A stretch of 64,000 bases of DNA, from the NCBI RefSeq assembly GCF_000497575.1, contig NZ_APJI01000001.1, positions 1 through 64,000 on the forward strand. The letters are read 5' to 3'. How positions within the stretch are numbered: position 1 is the stretch's first letter; the number at the start of each line of letters is the position of its first letter. Source of the DNA: Afipia sp. OHSU_II-C1 (lineage in GTDB: Bacteria > Pseudomonadota > Alphaproteobacteria > Rhizobiales > Xanthobacteraceae). A model generated the notes under the pieces. The model ran no database searches. It saw only the letters and a list, made by a program, of their open reading frames with translations, and was not told the DNA's origin. Shown piece by piece: positions 1 to 9,148 of the stretch. The translations under genes were made by a program, and so were the position numbers.

Positions 1-170
1 AAATCAGCGATTTACTTGGGGAATGTGGGATTAGACGGAGGTCTTAGCAGAGATTTTCGGCTTTGTCCCAAAGATCGGATGTTTGAGCCGCGAGCGTTGC
101 AGATGCCGCTTCGACATGCAAACATTACCGACGCCGACACACGCGTTGTGTGCAGTGCGGGAGAAATCTT

Positions 171-1994
171 GTGAAAAAAAATGATGATAACGCCGCAACA
201 AAAAACGGCGGGACGCGCAAACTCCGGTCCCAGCTCTGGTTCGACAATCCCGATAATCCGGGAATGACGGCCCTCTATCTCGAGCGGTATCTGAATTACG
301 GGCTGACACGGCACGAACTGCAATCCGGCAAACCGATCATCGGCATCGCCCAGACCGGCAACGATCTGTCGCCCTGCAACCGCCATCATATCGAGTTGGC
401 CCAGCGCGTGCGCGAGGGCATCCGCGAGGCCGGCGGCATCGCGATGGAATTTCCGACCCACCCCATTCAGGAAACGGGCAAGCGGCCGACTGCGGCGCTG
501 GACCGCAACCTCGCCTATCTCGGCCTGGTCGAAATCCTGTTCGGCTATCCGCTGGATGGCGTGGTGCTGACCACGGGCTGCGACAAGACCACGCCTGCCT
601 GCATGATGGCGGCTGCGACCGTGAACATTCCCGCGATCGTCCTTTCGGGCGGGCCGATGCTGAACGGCTGGTTCAATGGCGAGCGGACCGGTTCCGGCAC
701 CGTGGTCTGGAAATCGCGCGAGGAAATGGCCGCCGGCAAGATCGATTATGACGAGTTCATGGAGATCGTGGCCTCAAGCGCGCCCTCCGTCGGTCACTGC
801 AACACCATGGGCACCGCCTCAACCATGAATTCTCTTGCCGAGGCGCTCGGGTTTTCGCTCCCCGGCTGCGCAGCCATCCCGGCGCCTTATCGCGAACGTG
901 GCCAGATCGCCTATGAGACCGGCAAGCGCGCCGTTGAAATGGTGTGGGAGGATCTGAAGCCGTCCGACTTCCTGACCCGGAAGGCATTCGAGAACTGCAT
1001 CGTGGTGAACTCGGCCATCGGCGGCTCCACCAATGCTCCGATCCACATCAACGCCCTCGCCCGTCACATCGGCGTGGATCTCTCGATCGAGGACTGGCAG
1101 ACCATTGGCCACGATGTGCCGCTGCTGGTGAATATGCAGCCCGCAGGCTTCTACCTCGGCGAGGAATATCACCGCGCCGGTGGTGTGCCGTCGGTGGTGC
1201 GCGAACTGATGAAACACAAGCGCATCCACGAGGACGCGCTCACCGTCAACGGCAAGACCATGGGCGAGAACTGCAAGGATGCGACCGCTCCGGACAGCGA
1301 CGTGATCCGTACGTATCACAAGCCCTTGGTGAAGGACGCCGGCTTTATCGTCCTGCGCGGCAACCTGTTCGATTCCGCGATCATGAAGACCAGCGTGATC
1401 TCGAAGGAATTCCGCGACCGTTATCTGTCCAATCCGAAAGACCCGGAGGCCTTCGAGGGCCGCGCCATCGTGTTCGAGGGGCCGGAGGACTATCACCACC
1501 GGATTGACGATCCGTCGCTCAACATTGACGAGCACTGCATGCTGTTCGTGCGCGGCGTCGGGCCGATCGGCTATCCCGGCGGCGCGGAGGTCGTGAACAT
1601 GCAGCCGCCCGCGGCGCTGATCAAGAAGGGCATCACGTCGCTGCCCTGCATCGGCGACGGGCGACAGTCCGGCACATCGGGCTCCCCCTCGATCCTCAAC
1701 GCCTCACCGGAAGCAGCTGCCAATGGCGGGCTTGCGATCCTCAAAACCGGCGACCGGGTACGCATCGACCTCAACAAGGGCGAAGCTAACATCCTGATCT
1801 CCGACGCCGAGGTGAAGAAACGTCACGCCGACCTGATGGCCAGCGGCGGTTTCAAGTATCCAAAGAACCAGACGCCATGGCAGGAGCTTTATCGCGACAC
1901 CGTCGGCCAGCAGGCCACCGGCGCGTGCCTCGAACTCGCAACCCGCTATCGCAACATCGCCGGCACCATCGGCGTGGCGCGCGACAATCATTGA
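171..1994 (+). CDS. IlvD/Edd-family sugar-acid (aldonate) dehydratase
   Basis: This is a 607-residue member of the dihydroxy-acid / 6-phosphogluconate dehydratase family, closest in architecture to L-arabonate and D-xylonate dehydratases, which turn an aldonic acid into its 2-keto-3-deoxy form. The three expected [2Fe-2S] ligands are visible: Cys69 (SPCN), Cys137 (GCDKTTPA) and Cys210 (VGHCN). The Lys of the CDK motif and the [11 protein letters not shown] segment near residue 500 match the magnesium and catalytic regions. I chose the GTG at 171 because GGGAG lies seven bases upstream; an in-frame GTG at 150 would add seven residues. The gene is followed on the same strand by two short-chain dehydrogenases, which fits a non-phosphorylative sugar-acid pathway. 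The exact substrate cannot be told from sequence. Confidence 0.9.
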   Translation: MKKNDDNAATKNGGTRKLRSQLWFDNPDNPGMTALYLERYLNYGLTRHELQSGKPIIGIAQTGNDLSPCNRHHIELAQRVREGIREAGGIAMEFPTHPIQETGKRPTAALDRNLAYLGLVEILFGYPLDGVVLTTGCDKTTPACMMAAATVNIPAIVLSGGPMLNGWFNGERTGSGTVVWKSREEMAAGKIDYDEFMEIVASSAPSVGHCNTMGTASTMNSLAEALGFSLPGCAAIPAPYRERGQIAYETGKRAVEMVWEDLKPSDFLTRKAFENCIVVNSAIGGSTNAPIHINALARHIGVDLSIEDWQTIGHDVPLLVNMQPAGFYLGEEYHRAGGVPSVVRELMKHKRIHEDALTVNGKTMGENCKDATAPDSDVIRTYHKPLVKDAGFIVLRGNLFDSAIMKTSVISKEFRDRYLSNPKDPEAFEGRAIVFEGPEDYHHRIDDPSLNIDEHCMLFVRGVGPIGYPGGAEVVNMQPPAALIKKGITSLPCIGDGRQSGTSGSPSILNASPEAAANGGLAILKTGDRVRIDLNKGEANILISDAEVKKRHADLMASGGFKYPKNQTPWQELYRDTVGQQATGACLELATRYRNIAGTIGVARDNH

Positions 1995-2004
1995 ACCTCG
2001 CAAT

Positions 2005-2078
2005 GTCATTGCGAGCGAAGCGAAGCAATCCACCTTAGGTAAAATGGATTGCTTCGTCGCTCCGTTCCTCGCAATGAC
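2005..2078. repeat. Palindromic intergenic repeat, family A copy 1
   Basis: Two arms beginning GTCATTGCGAG and ending GCAATCCA face each other around a short AT-rich loop. A second copy lies at 17245-17320 in the opposite orientation, as shown by which arm carries the extra GAGGA bases. Such short dyads are common between genes in Bradyrhizobium relatives. It could form a hairpin in the transcript between the dehydratase and the next gene. Confidence 0.85.
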
Positions 2079-2115
2079 AATCTGAAACGATGGTCACAGG
2101 ACAGGGAATCGTCAC

Positions 2116-2850
2116 ATGTCTGATCGGCTGAAAGGCAAGCGTGCCTTCATCACCGCGGGCGCAGCCGGCATCGGCCGCGCCTGCGCCCTCGCCTTCACCC
2201 GCGAAGGCGCGACCGTGATCGCGACCGACGTTGACGAAGCCGGTCTCGCTTCTCTGAAGAAAGAGGGCATCGCCGAGGTCCATAAGCTCGACGTCCGCGA
2301 CACCGCGGCTGTGAATGCGATGGCATCGAAAGCCGGCAAGGTCGACATCCTGCTCAACGCGGCGGGCTTCGTTCACAACGGCACGGTGCTGGACTGCTCC
2401 GATGGCGACTGGGACTTCTCGTTCGACCTCAACGTCAAGTCGATGCACCGGACCATCAGGGCGTTCCTGCCCTCGATGCTGGAGAACGGCAGCGGCTCGA
2501 TCGTGAACATCGCGTCGGCTGCCGGCGTGTTCAAGGCCGCGCCGAACCGCTATGTCTACAGCGCCACCAAGGCCGCCGTGGCCGCCCTGACCCGCGCCGT
2601 CGCGGTCGATTTCATCACCAAGGGCATCCGCTGCAACAGCATTTGCCCCGGCACGATCGAAACGCCATCGATGCTGGGCCGGGCTGCTGCGCTGGGAGCT
2701 GGCGGGCGTGACATGTTCGTCAGCCGCCAGCCGATGGGCCGCCTCGGCACGGCCGACGAAATCGCATCACTTGCGGTCTATCTCGCCAGCGACGAAAGCG
2801 CCTTCACGACAGGCGTCGCCCACATCATCGACGGCGGCTGGACGCTGTGA
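2116..2850 (+). CDS. Short-chain dehydrogenase, 2-keto-3-deoxy-sugar-acid dehydrogenase type
   Basis: This 244-residue classical SDR has the NAD-binding loop TAGAAGIGR near the N terminus, the structural NAAG motif, the catalytic Ser and YSATK, and a PG motif followed by the C-terminal IIDGGW. From memory it resembles human DHRS6/BDH2 (shared FVHNGTVLDC-like and ESAFTTG-like blocks) and 2-keto-3-deoxy-L-fuconate 4-dehydrogenase of bacterial fucose and rhamnose pathways. An acidic residue after the second beta strand (IATDVD) suggests NAD rather than NADP. It follows the aldonate dehydratase by 121 bases on the same strand, so oxidation of the 2-keto-3-deoxy acid made by that enzyme is the natural guess. 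Substrate remains inferred. Confidence 0.88.
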   Translation: MSDRLKGKRAFITAGAAGIGRACALAFTREGATVIATDVDEAGLASLKKEGIAEVHKLDVRDTAAVNAMASKAGKVDILLNAAGFVHNGTVLDCSDGDWDFSFDLNVKSMHRTIRAFLPSMLENGSGSIVNIASAAGVFKAAPNRYVYSATKAAVAALTRAVAVDFITKGIRCNSICPGTIETPSMLGRAAALGAGGRDMFVSRQPMGRLGTADEIASLAVYLASDESAFTTGVAHIIDGGWTL

Positions 2851-2889
2851 TTTCGACGCTCCACCAAAAGCGAAATAGAGTGAGTTATT

Positions 2890-2990
2890 CACCTCTCCCG
2901 TGGGGAGAGGTCGGATTGCGAAGCAATCCGGGTGAGGGCGTAGAATCTCTCGATAGATTTAGTGCCCCTCTCCCCGCCAGGGAGAGGGAG
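2890..2990. repeat. Inverted repeat element, family B copy 1
   Basis: CACCTCTCCC-type and GGGAGAGG-type arms flank GGTGAGGG, forming nested hairpins between two SDR genes. Related elements occur at 11726-11860, 24324-24372 and, more diverged, 25312-25408. The element lies in the leader of the next gene and could act as a weak terminator or RNA processing site. Confidence 0.75.
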
Positions 2991-3043
2991 CAGTCCGCAG
3001 TTGCCGCAGCAATATCCTCGTAAGAAACCTCGGGAGAGCCACC

Positions 3044-3790
3044 GTGAACAAGATCGACCTCAACGGACGGTTCGCCGTCGTCACCGGCGGCGCGCAGGGC
3101 TTTGGCCGCGCCATTACCGAACGTTTCGCCGCCTCCGGCGCGAAGGTCGCGATCTGGGATTTCGACCAGGCTTTGGCCGAGAAAACCGCCAGGGAGGTCG
3201 GCGCCGCAGTGACCGTGCTCAAGGTCGATGTCACCGATCCCGCCGCGGTCGAAGCGGCGAAGGATGCCACGCTGAAAGCGTTTGGCCGTATCGACATTCT
3301 TGTGAACAACGCAGGCATTGCGGGCGTCAACAAGACCGTTGCCGATCTGTCCTATGACGAATGGCGGCAGGTGATGAAGATCAACCTGGATGGCCCTTTC
3401 CTCTGCTGCAAGGCCATCGTGCCGGTGATGCTGAAACACAATTACGGGCGGATCGTGAACATCGCGTCCATCGCAGGCAAGGAAGGCAACCCCAACGCCT
3501 CGCACTACTCGGCCTCGAAGGCCGGTGTGATCGCGCTGACCAAATCGCTCGGCAAGGAACTGGCGGGCACCGATATCGCGGTGAACGCCGTGACACCCGC
3601 CGCCGCAAAGACCGCGATCTTCGACCAGATGACGCAGCAGCACATCGATTTCATGCTGTCGAAAATTCCGCGCGGGCGATTCCTGAAGGTGGAAGAACTG
3701 GCCTCGCTCGTGGCATGGATGGCGTCCGAAGAATGCCTCTACACAACCGGCGCGGTGTTCGACATTTCCGGCGGCCGCGCGACGTATTGA
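3044..3790 (+). CDS. Short-chain dehydrogenase/reductase, FabG-like
   Basis: A 248-residue classical SDR with the cofactor loop TGGAQGFGR, NNAG at the end of beta strand 4, catalytic Ser in NIASIAG, YSASK, and the terminal DISGG. The start is a GTG preceded by GGGAGAG. The acidic residue in the IWDFD strand points to NAD(H). It is the third gene of the forward sugar-acid cluster, separated from the previous SDR by a palindromic repeat. A role such as oxidation of a sugar lactone precursor or of a keto-deoxy acid is plausible from context only; FabG-like SDRs are too versatile for a firm substrate. Confidence 0.85.
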   Translation: MNKIDLNGRFAVVTGGAQGFGRAITERFAASGAKVAIWDFDQALAEKTAREVGAAVTVLKVDVTDPAAVEAAKDATLKAFGRIDILVNNAGIAGVNKTVADLSYDEWRQVMKINLDGPFLCCKAIVPVMLKHNYGRIVNIASIAGKEGNPNASHYSASKAGVIALTKSLGKELAGTDIAVNAVTPAAAKTAIFDQMTQQHIDFMLSKIPRGRFLKVEELASLVAWMASEECLYTTGAVFDISGGRATY

Positions 3791-3806
3791 GCCGATCCAA
3801 CCCTGA

Positions 3807-4232
3807 TCATTTAACCGTCACGGTGATCTTCTTCGAGACAACCGGAGGATCGAAGGGATAGTGTTTGGCGTCGCCGAGCACGAGTTGAAGCGTGTGCTTC
3901 CCGGGAGGCAATTCGATGCGCGCCTCGGTCTGTCCCGCGCCGAAATGAAGATGGGACTTGTCTTGCGGGATAGGCTCCTTGGGGTCGAGCGGTTCGTTCA
4001 CATCGATCAGCAGATGATGGTGCCCGGCGTTGGTAAAGTTGTCGCCGGCGTGGGTAACGCCCATGTTGCGCAAACCGAAGCGGCACCAGAACGCCCCCTT
4101 GATCGTCGCACCATCCTGCGGCCAGACGAAATAGAGATACGCATCCTTGCCTGCCGGTGTTCCCTGGGCGTGAACCACAAATGGCAGCAGCGACAGCGCC
4201 GCCGACAGCGCGATGGTTCTGATGATCGCCAT
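3807..4232 (-). CDS. Secreted DUF4399-domain protein
   Basis: A 141-residue protein with a clear Sec signal peptide (MAIIRTIAL then a hydrophobic stretch, cleavage near HAQ-GT). The mature part contains DGATIKGAFWCRFGLRNMGV, GHHHLLID, PLDPKEPIPQ and PPGKHTLQLVLGD, the pattern I associate with DUF4399, a periplasmic beta-sandwich domain of unknown function. Several conserved His residues (GHHHLL, HLHFG, KHTL) could bind a metal, which is inference. It starts eight bases after the stop of the cyclase gene on the same strand, so the two are probably co-transcribed. It converges with the forward SDR gene. Confidence 0.75.
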   Translation of the reverse strand: MAIIRTIALSAALSLLPFVVHAQGTPAGKDAYLYFVWPQDGATIKGAFWCRFGLRNMGVTHAGDNFTNAGHHHLLIDVNEPLDPKEPIPQDKSHLHFGAGQTEARIELPPGKHTLQLVLGDAKHYPFDPPVVSKKITVTVK

Positions 4233-4240
4233 GACGCCTC

Positions 4241-5761
4241 CTAACGGGAAAGAGCAACGCGGAAGCCGTGGGTGGGATAGCGCACCCCGACATCATATCG
4301 GTCCCGGCTCGCCGGCCGGGCGGAACGCATATCGTTGCGCCACGAACCTGAGCGGATCACGCGCGAGGAACAATCGCCGTCGCTGACCCAGGCCGAGCCG
4401 TCGGACGGCGCACCCTGATAGTTCTTGTGCCAGCAGTCCTCGACCCACTGATCGACGCCACCGCCCATATCATGGAGTCCAAACGGATTCGCTTTGAGGC
4501 TGCCGACCTTCATCGGCTGCTCGACAGCCGCACCCTCGATGCAGTTTTTGCAGTTGACCATGCCGGGCCGGAACTGATCGCCCCACCAGTATCGTGTTTG
4601 GGTGCCGCCACGCGCGGCATATTCCCACTCCGCTTCGCTCGGAAGACGATAGGTCTTTCCCGTCATTTGCGTGAGCCATGCGGCAAACTGCCTGGCATCG
4701 TTCCAGTTCACGTCCGTCACGGGTGCGTCTTCCCTGTCCACGGCCACAAACCCGCACGCCTTGGCCGCCGTGCATTCGTTCCATTCCCTCACCGTCACGG
4801 GATATTTGCCAATCGCGAATGGCTTGATCGCCACCTGATGAACCGGCTTTTCGGTGATGTCGTCATTGCTGCCCATGGCGAAACTGCCTCCGGGAAGCGA
4901 AATCATTTCAGGCTCCTTGATCGGTTGCAGCGAAGGCTGCTGCTTCGTCGCGGGCGCAACTGCCGTGGTTGGCGCCTTTGGTGCGGCCTGAGGGGCAATC
5001 GGCGGCGGCGCCGTCTTTGCGACATCGACCGGAGATGGAGATGCCGCAGGCGACGGGCTGGCGAGCTGGCTCTCCGGCCTGACCAAAAGATACCAAAGCG
5101 CCCCGCCCGCAACAGCCAGGAGAAGCAAAGTGGCGGCAGCAAGCAATGCAATCACCAATCTGGTCCGGCCTGTCGATATCGCGGACGGATCGGGAAGAAC
5201 CCGATACACCCGCACCGGGTCCGTAATGTTCTTGACCTGGCGGTCGCCGAGCGACTGATAGCCGCAAACGAGCTTGTGCTTGATCTGTTCGTAGATGCCG
5301 CCGGAAATATAGATCTGTCCCGGTGCAGCTATTCCTTCCAGGCGTGCGGCCACGTTCACGCCATCCCCATAAACATCATCATCCTCGATAATGACGTCGC
5401 CGAGGTTGACCCCGATGCGGTAAACGATCCAGTGCTCGCGGGGCAGCGACGCATTGCGGCCGACCATGCTTTGCTGAATCACGATGCCGCACCGGACGGC
5501 TTCCACCGGACTGTCGAAGATTGCGAGAAATCCATCGCCCGTTGTCTTGACCAGCCTGCCATGATGTTCAGCGATGGTCGGCTCGATCAGGTCGCGTTCA
5601 ATCCGCTTGACGCGCGCATAAGTCCCGTCTTCATCCATCTGCATCAGGCGGCTGTAACCCGAGATATCGCCTGCGATGATGGCCGCGAGACGGCGCGACG
5701 ACGCCTCGTGCGAAGACCCTCCGTCGTTGCTCGAATGGATATGATGGATTTCGCCGCGCAT
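4241..5761 (-). CDS. Membrane class III adenylate cyclase fused to a SUMF1/FGE-like domain
   Basis: An N-terminal class III cyclase domain (about residues 20-190) is followed by a membrane helix (about 202-226), a Pro/Ala-rich linker and a C-terminal sulfatase-modifying-factor domain (about 286-505). Cyclase residues look intact: metal Asp32 (AGDISGYSR) and Asp76 (TTGDG), adenine-selecting Lys72 and Asp129, and Asn136/Arg140 (NVAARL). In the C-terminal domain the fold markers PVTVREWNEC, RLPSEAEWEYAARGG, WVEDCW and RVIRSGSW are present, but the paired cysteines used by true formylglycine-generating enzymes near the end are absent, so a binding role is likelier. I chose the ATG at 5761; ATG 5827 or TTG 5869 would extend the N terminus. 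The DUF4399 gene follows. Confidence 0.85.
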   Translation of the reverse strand: MRGEIHHIHSSNDGGSSHEASSRRLAAIIAGDISGYSRLMQMDEDGTYARVKRIERDLIEPTIAEHHGRLVKTTGDGFLAIFDSPVEAVRCGIVIQQSMVGRNASLPREHWIVYRIGVNLGDVIIEDDDVYGDGVNVAARLEGIAAPGQIYISGGIYEQIKHKLVCGYQSLGDRQVKNITDPVRVYRVLPDPSAISTGRTRLVIALLAAATLLLLAVAGGALWYLLVRPESQLASPSPAASPSPVDVAKTAPPPIAPQAAPKAPTTAVAPATKQQPSLQPIKEPEMISLPGGSFAMGSNDDITEKPVHQVAIKPFAIGKYPVTVREWNECTAAKACGFVAVDREDAPVTDVNWNDARQFAAWLTQMTGKTYRLPSEAEWEYAARGGTQTRYWWGDQFRPGMVNCKNCIEGAAVEQPMKVGSLKANPFGLHDMGGGVDQWVEDCWHKNYQGAPSDGSAWVSDGDCSSRVIRSGSWRNDMRSARPASRDRYDVGVRYPTHGFRVALSR

Positions 5762-5946
5762 GATCAGCGCCTCGCCATCGGAACACGCAACTTTCACGGC
5801 GGCGAATGATGTTTCGCCGCTTGGCATCAAGCAGGCGCGAAAGCTACGCTGTACAGCTTGTTCCGACAATCACCTGAAAGATATTCGGCTCGGTTCCCGA
5901 TAGGTCAGACTGACTGCCGGATAAGGCCGAGGTTTCGCGAACTGCT

Positions 5947-7263
5947 CTAGTCCGGATCAGACTCGTGACCGTGCAGATAGCCCTTGACCTTGGGGTCCGG
6001 CATCAGGATCGCAGCGAGGAACGCGATGCCGCACAGAATGGTTACGTACCAGAAGAAGCTCGATTCGATGCCGTGATCCTTGAACCACAACGCGACGTAC
6101 TCCGCAGAGCCGCCGAACAGCGCATTCGCGATGGCATAGGCGAAGCCGACGCTGAGCGCCCTCACCTCCGGTGGAAACATCTCCGCTTTCACGACGCCGC
6201 TGATCGAGGTGTAAAGCGATACGATCGCCAGTGCGAGGACGATCAGGACATACGCCATGTACGGACTGGTGACGCCGCCGATCGCGTACATCAGCGGCAC
6301 AACACACAGCGTCGCCAGCAATCCGAATATCCGCATCTGCGTACGGCGACCGATCCTGTCCGACAACGCACCGAACGGCGGCTGCATGATCATGTAGGTG
6401 AAAAGAACCGCGCTCATGACGATGTTCACCGTGCGGTGATCCATATGCGCCGAGTTCACCAGATACTTCTGCATATAAGTGGTGAACGTATAGAAGATCA
6501 GCGATCCGCCCGCCGTATAGCCGAGCACCAGCAGGAACGGCTTCAGGTGATGGGTGAATATGTTGCGCAGGGTGCCCGCGCCCTCCTGCGAGCGGCTCTT
6601 TTCGGACGACGTCTCGTGCAGTGACATCCGCAGATAAAGTGCGACGATGGCACAGAGCGCGCCGATCAGGAACGGAATACGCCAGCCCCACGCGCGCAAT
6701 TCCGCATCCGTCATCGAAAGCTGAACGACGAGCACGACGAGCGATGCCAGAAGCTGCCCGCCGATCAGGGTGACGTATTGGAACGATGCGTAGAAACCGC
6801 GTTTGCCCGGAAGCGAGACCTCGCTCATGTAGGTCGCGGTGGTGCCATATTCGCCGCCGACCGAAAGTCCCTGCACCATGCGGGCCAGCAACAGCAGGAT
6901 CGGCGCCGCGACGCCAATAGTGTCATGGGTCGGCAGCAGGCCGATGGCGAGCGAGCCTCCGCACATCATCAGGATGGATGTGACCATCGAGGTTTTGCGG
7001 CCATATCTGTCGGCGATGGTGCCGAAAATATATCCGCCGATCGGGCGCATCAGAAAGCCGATGGCAAACACCGCAGCGGTTTGCAGCAGTTGCGTGGTCT
7101 GGTTGCCCGCGGGAAAGAACGCGTGCGCGAAATAGAGCGCCGTGAACGCGTAAGCGTAGAAATCGTACCATTCGACGAGATTGCCCGATGAACTTCCGAC
7201 AATGGCCCAGATTCTCCTGCGGCGGTCGGCGTGCTGTTCCGCCGTCAGTGTCATGGTGCTCAT
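5947..7263 (-). CDS. MFS permease, metabolite:proton symporter (MHS) family
   Basis: A 438-residue polytopic protein with about twelve predicted helices. The N-terminal [14 protein letters not shown], the loop [12 protein letters not shown], and [13 protein letters not shown] are hallmarks of the MHS family that carries alpha-ketoglutarate, citrate, shikimate and other organic acids with protons (KgtP, ShiA, ProP relatives). The ATG is preceded by GGGGAGAAAGCG. It is the last gene of the reverse-strand run and lies 54 bases after the second IlvD/Edd dehydratase, so it probably moves the same acid or a product. Substrate is not predictable from the motifs. Confidence 0.88.
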   Translation of the reverse strand: MSTMTLTAEQHADRRRRIWAIVGSSSGNLVEWYDFYAYAFTALYFAHAFFPAGNQTTQLLQTAAVFAIGFLMRPIGGYIFGTIADRYGRKTSMVTSILMMCGGSLAIGLLPTHDTIGVAAPILLLLARMVQGLSVGGEYGTTATYMSEVSLPGKRGFYASFQYVTLIGGQLLASLVVLVVQLSMTDAELRAWGWRIPFLIGALCAIVALYLRMSLHETSSEKSRSQEGAGTLRNIFTHHLKPFLLVLGYTAGGSLIFYTFTTYMQKYLVNSAHMDHRTVNIVMSAVLFTYMIMQPPFGALSDRIGRRTQMRIFGLLATLCVVPLMYAIGGVTSPYMAYVLIVLALAIVSLYTSISGVVKAEMFPPEVRALSVGFAYAIANALFGGSAEYVALWFKDHGIESSFFWYVTILCGIAFLAAILMPDPKVKGYLHGHESDPD

Positions 7264-7317
7264 CGCTTTCTCCCCTTCGGTGAATGGTTCAAACGAAACG
7301 GTGCACTTTCCTGTGGC

Positions 7318-9030
7318 TCAAGCCTTGCCGGGACCCTCCCGCCGCATGAAATCGAAATCGCAGCCTTCATCGGCCTGCGTGATCGTTTCATGAAAAAGGT
7401 GCGCATAGCCGCGCGCGGCCCAGTCGGGCGCCACCGGCTTGGGCAATGCTTTCTGGCGCATCGTCAGTTCGACTTCATCGACCAGAAGATCGATGCGCCG
7501 TTTCGCAACATCGAGCCGAATCATGTCGCCAGTCTGCACCAGCGCAAGCGGACCACCCACCGCCGACTCCGGCGTGATGTGCAGAACGATGGTGCCGAAT
7601 GCTGTGCCGCTCATGCGGGCATCCGAGATTCGCACCATGTCCTTGACGCCGGTGCGCAGGATTTTCTGCGGGATCGGCAGATACCCGGCCTCCGGCATAC
7701 CCGGCGCGCCCTTCGGGCCGGCATTGCGCAGGACCAGCACGTCATCGGCCTTCACATCGAGATTGGGATCGTCGACACGGAGCGTCATGTCCTCAACCGA
7801 TTCGAACACCACCGCCCGCCCGGTGTGCTGAAGCAGCTTCGGCGTCGCCGCCGACTGTTTGATGACAGCACCCCGCGGCGCCAGATTGCCGTGCAGCACG
7901 GCCATCGCGCCTTCGCGGTTGATTGGATTGTCGCGAGGCCGGATCGCATCCTGCCCCGGAACTTCCTCCGCATTGGCGACGACATCGCGCAGCGTTCCAC
8001 CCGCGATGGTTTTCGCATCGAGATCGATCAGGTCGCCGAGCTGCTTCATCAGCTTCGGCACGCCACCCGCGTGATGGAAGTGCTCCATATAATGTGCGCC
8101 CGACGGCTTGAGATCGATCAGCACTGGCACCTCGCGGCCGAGCTTGTCGAACGCATCGAGGTCGATGCGATGCGGCGTCCGATTGGCTATCGCCGTCAGA
8201 TGAATCAGCCCGTTGGTCGAGCCGCCGATGGCCTGCAACACCACCTGCGCATTCCTGAGCGCGGCCGGCGTCAGCAGTTCGCTGGGACGCGGGCCTCCGG
8301 TCACGGCCATTTCAGCGGCGCGCTTGCCGCTGTGTTCGGCCGAGCGTATTCGCTCGGAATGCGGCGCGGGAATCGTCGCGCTCATCGGCAGCGACAGGCC
8401 CAGCGCCTCGGTGACGCAGGCCATGGTGCTGGCGGTGCCCATCACCATGCAGGTGCCGACCGACGGCGCGAGGCGCCCGTTGACAGCCTCGATCTCATCC
8501 TGATCTATTTCACCCGCGCGAAACTTGCCCCACATGCGACGGCAATCGGTGCAGGCGCCCAGCACCTCGCCCTTGTGATGCCCGACCACCATCGGCCCCA
8601 CCGGGATCACCACGGTCGGAAGATCGGCGCTCACCGCCGCCATGATCTGCGCCGGCAGGGTCTTGTCACAACCGCCGATCACGACGATCGCATCCATCGG
8701 CTGAGCGCGGATCATCTCTTCGGTATCCATCGCCATCAGGTTGCGCAGATACATCGAGGTCGGATACGAAAAACTCTCGGCAATCGAAATGGTGGGAAAC
8801 ACCATCGGCATCGCACCCGCCAGCATGACGCCCCGCTTCACCGCCTCGATGATCTGCGGGACATTGCCGTGGCAGGGATTATAATCGCTGTAGGTGTTGG
8901 TGATGCCGACAATCGGGCGCTCCAGCGCGTCGTCGGAATAGCCCATCGCCTTGATGAAGGCCTTGCGCAGGAACAGCGAAAATCCGGGATCGCCGTAGCT
9001 GGTCAGCCCTTTCTTGAGACCCTTTGTCAT
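7318..9030 (-). CDS. IlvD/Edd-family dehydratase (second paralogue)
   Basis: A 570-residue dehydratase with iron-sulfur ligands Cys53 (NPCHGN), Cys121 (GGCDKTLPA) and Cys194 (VGTCMVMGTA), and the catalytic segment DARMSGTAFGT near residue 480. This keeps the family layout but differs from the first copy at 171-1994: a CxxC (ACTDC) near residue 160 replaces the NGWFNG region. The ATG at 9030 follows GAGAAG; reading further upstream would add an unlikely Arg/Cys-rich leader. It is not likely to be the housekeeping IlvD because it sits among a UxaA-type dehydratase, an aldolase and sugar-acid-type permeases. A role on an aldonate or other polyhydroxy acid is inferred from context. Confidence 0.88.
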   Translation of the reverse strand: MTKGLKKGLTSYGDPGFSLFLRKAFIKAMGYSDDALERPIVGITNTYSDYNPCHGNVPQIIEAVKRGVMLAGAMPMVFPTISIAESFSYPTSMYLRNLMAMDTEEMIRAQPMDAIVVIGGCDKTLPAQIMAAVSADLPTVVIPVGPMVVGHHKGEVLGACTDCRRMWGKFRAGEIDQDEIEAVNGRLAPSVGTCMVMGTASTMACVTEALGLSLPMSATIPAPHSERIRSAEHSGKRAAEMAVTGGPRPSELLTPAALRNAQVVLQAIGGSTNGLIHLTAIANRTPHRIDLDAFDKLGREVPVLIDLKPSGAHYMEHFHHAGGVPKLMKQLGDLIDLDAKTIAGGTLRDVVANAEEVPGQDAIRPRDNPINREGAMAVLHGNLAPRGAVIKQSAATPKLLQHTGRAVVFESVEDMTLRVDDPNLDVKADDVLVLRNAGPKGAPGMPEAGYLPIPQKILRTGVKDMVRISDARMSGTAFGTIVLHITPESAVGGPLALVQTGDMIRLDVAKRRIDLLVDEVELTMRQKALPKPVAPDWAARGYAHLFHETITQADEGCDFDFMRREGPGKA

Positions 9031-9148
9031 TCTGTCTTCTCGTCCTGGTGTCCTGAAAGCGTGATCGGCCGCGTCGGCCATTCCTGCGCATGCGCAAGCG
9101 TCGCTGCACACAGCGATACCATGAGCGCGATTGCGATCCTTGCGGCGG

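Noticed and set aside
4241-5000. Formylglycine-generating (sulfatase-activating) enzyme
   Set aside because: The domain fold is present but the required cysteine pair is missing and no sulfatase gene is nearby.
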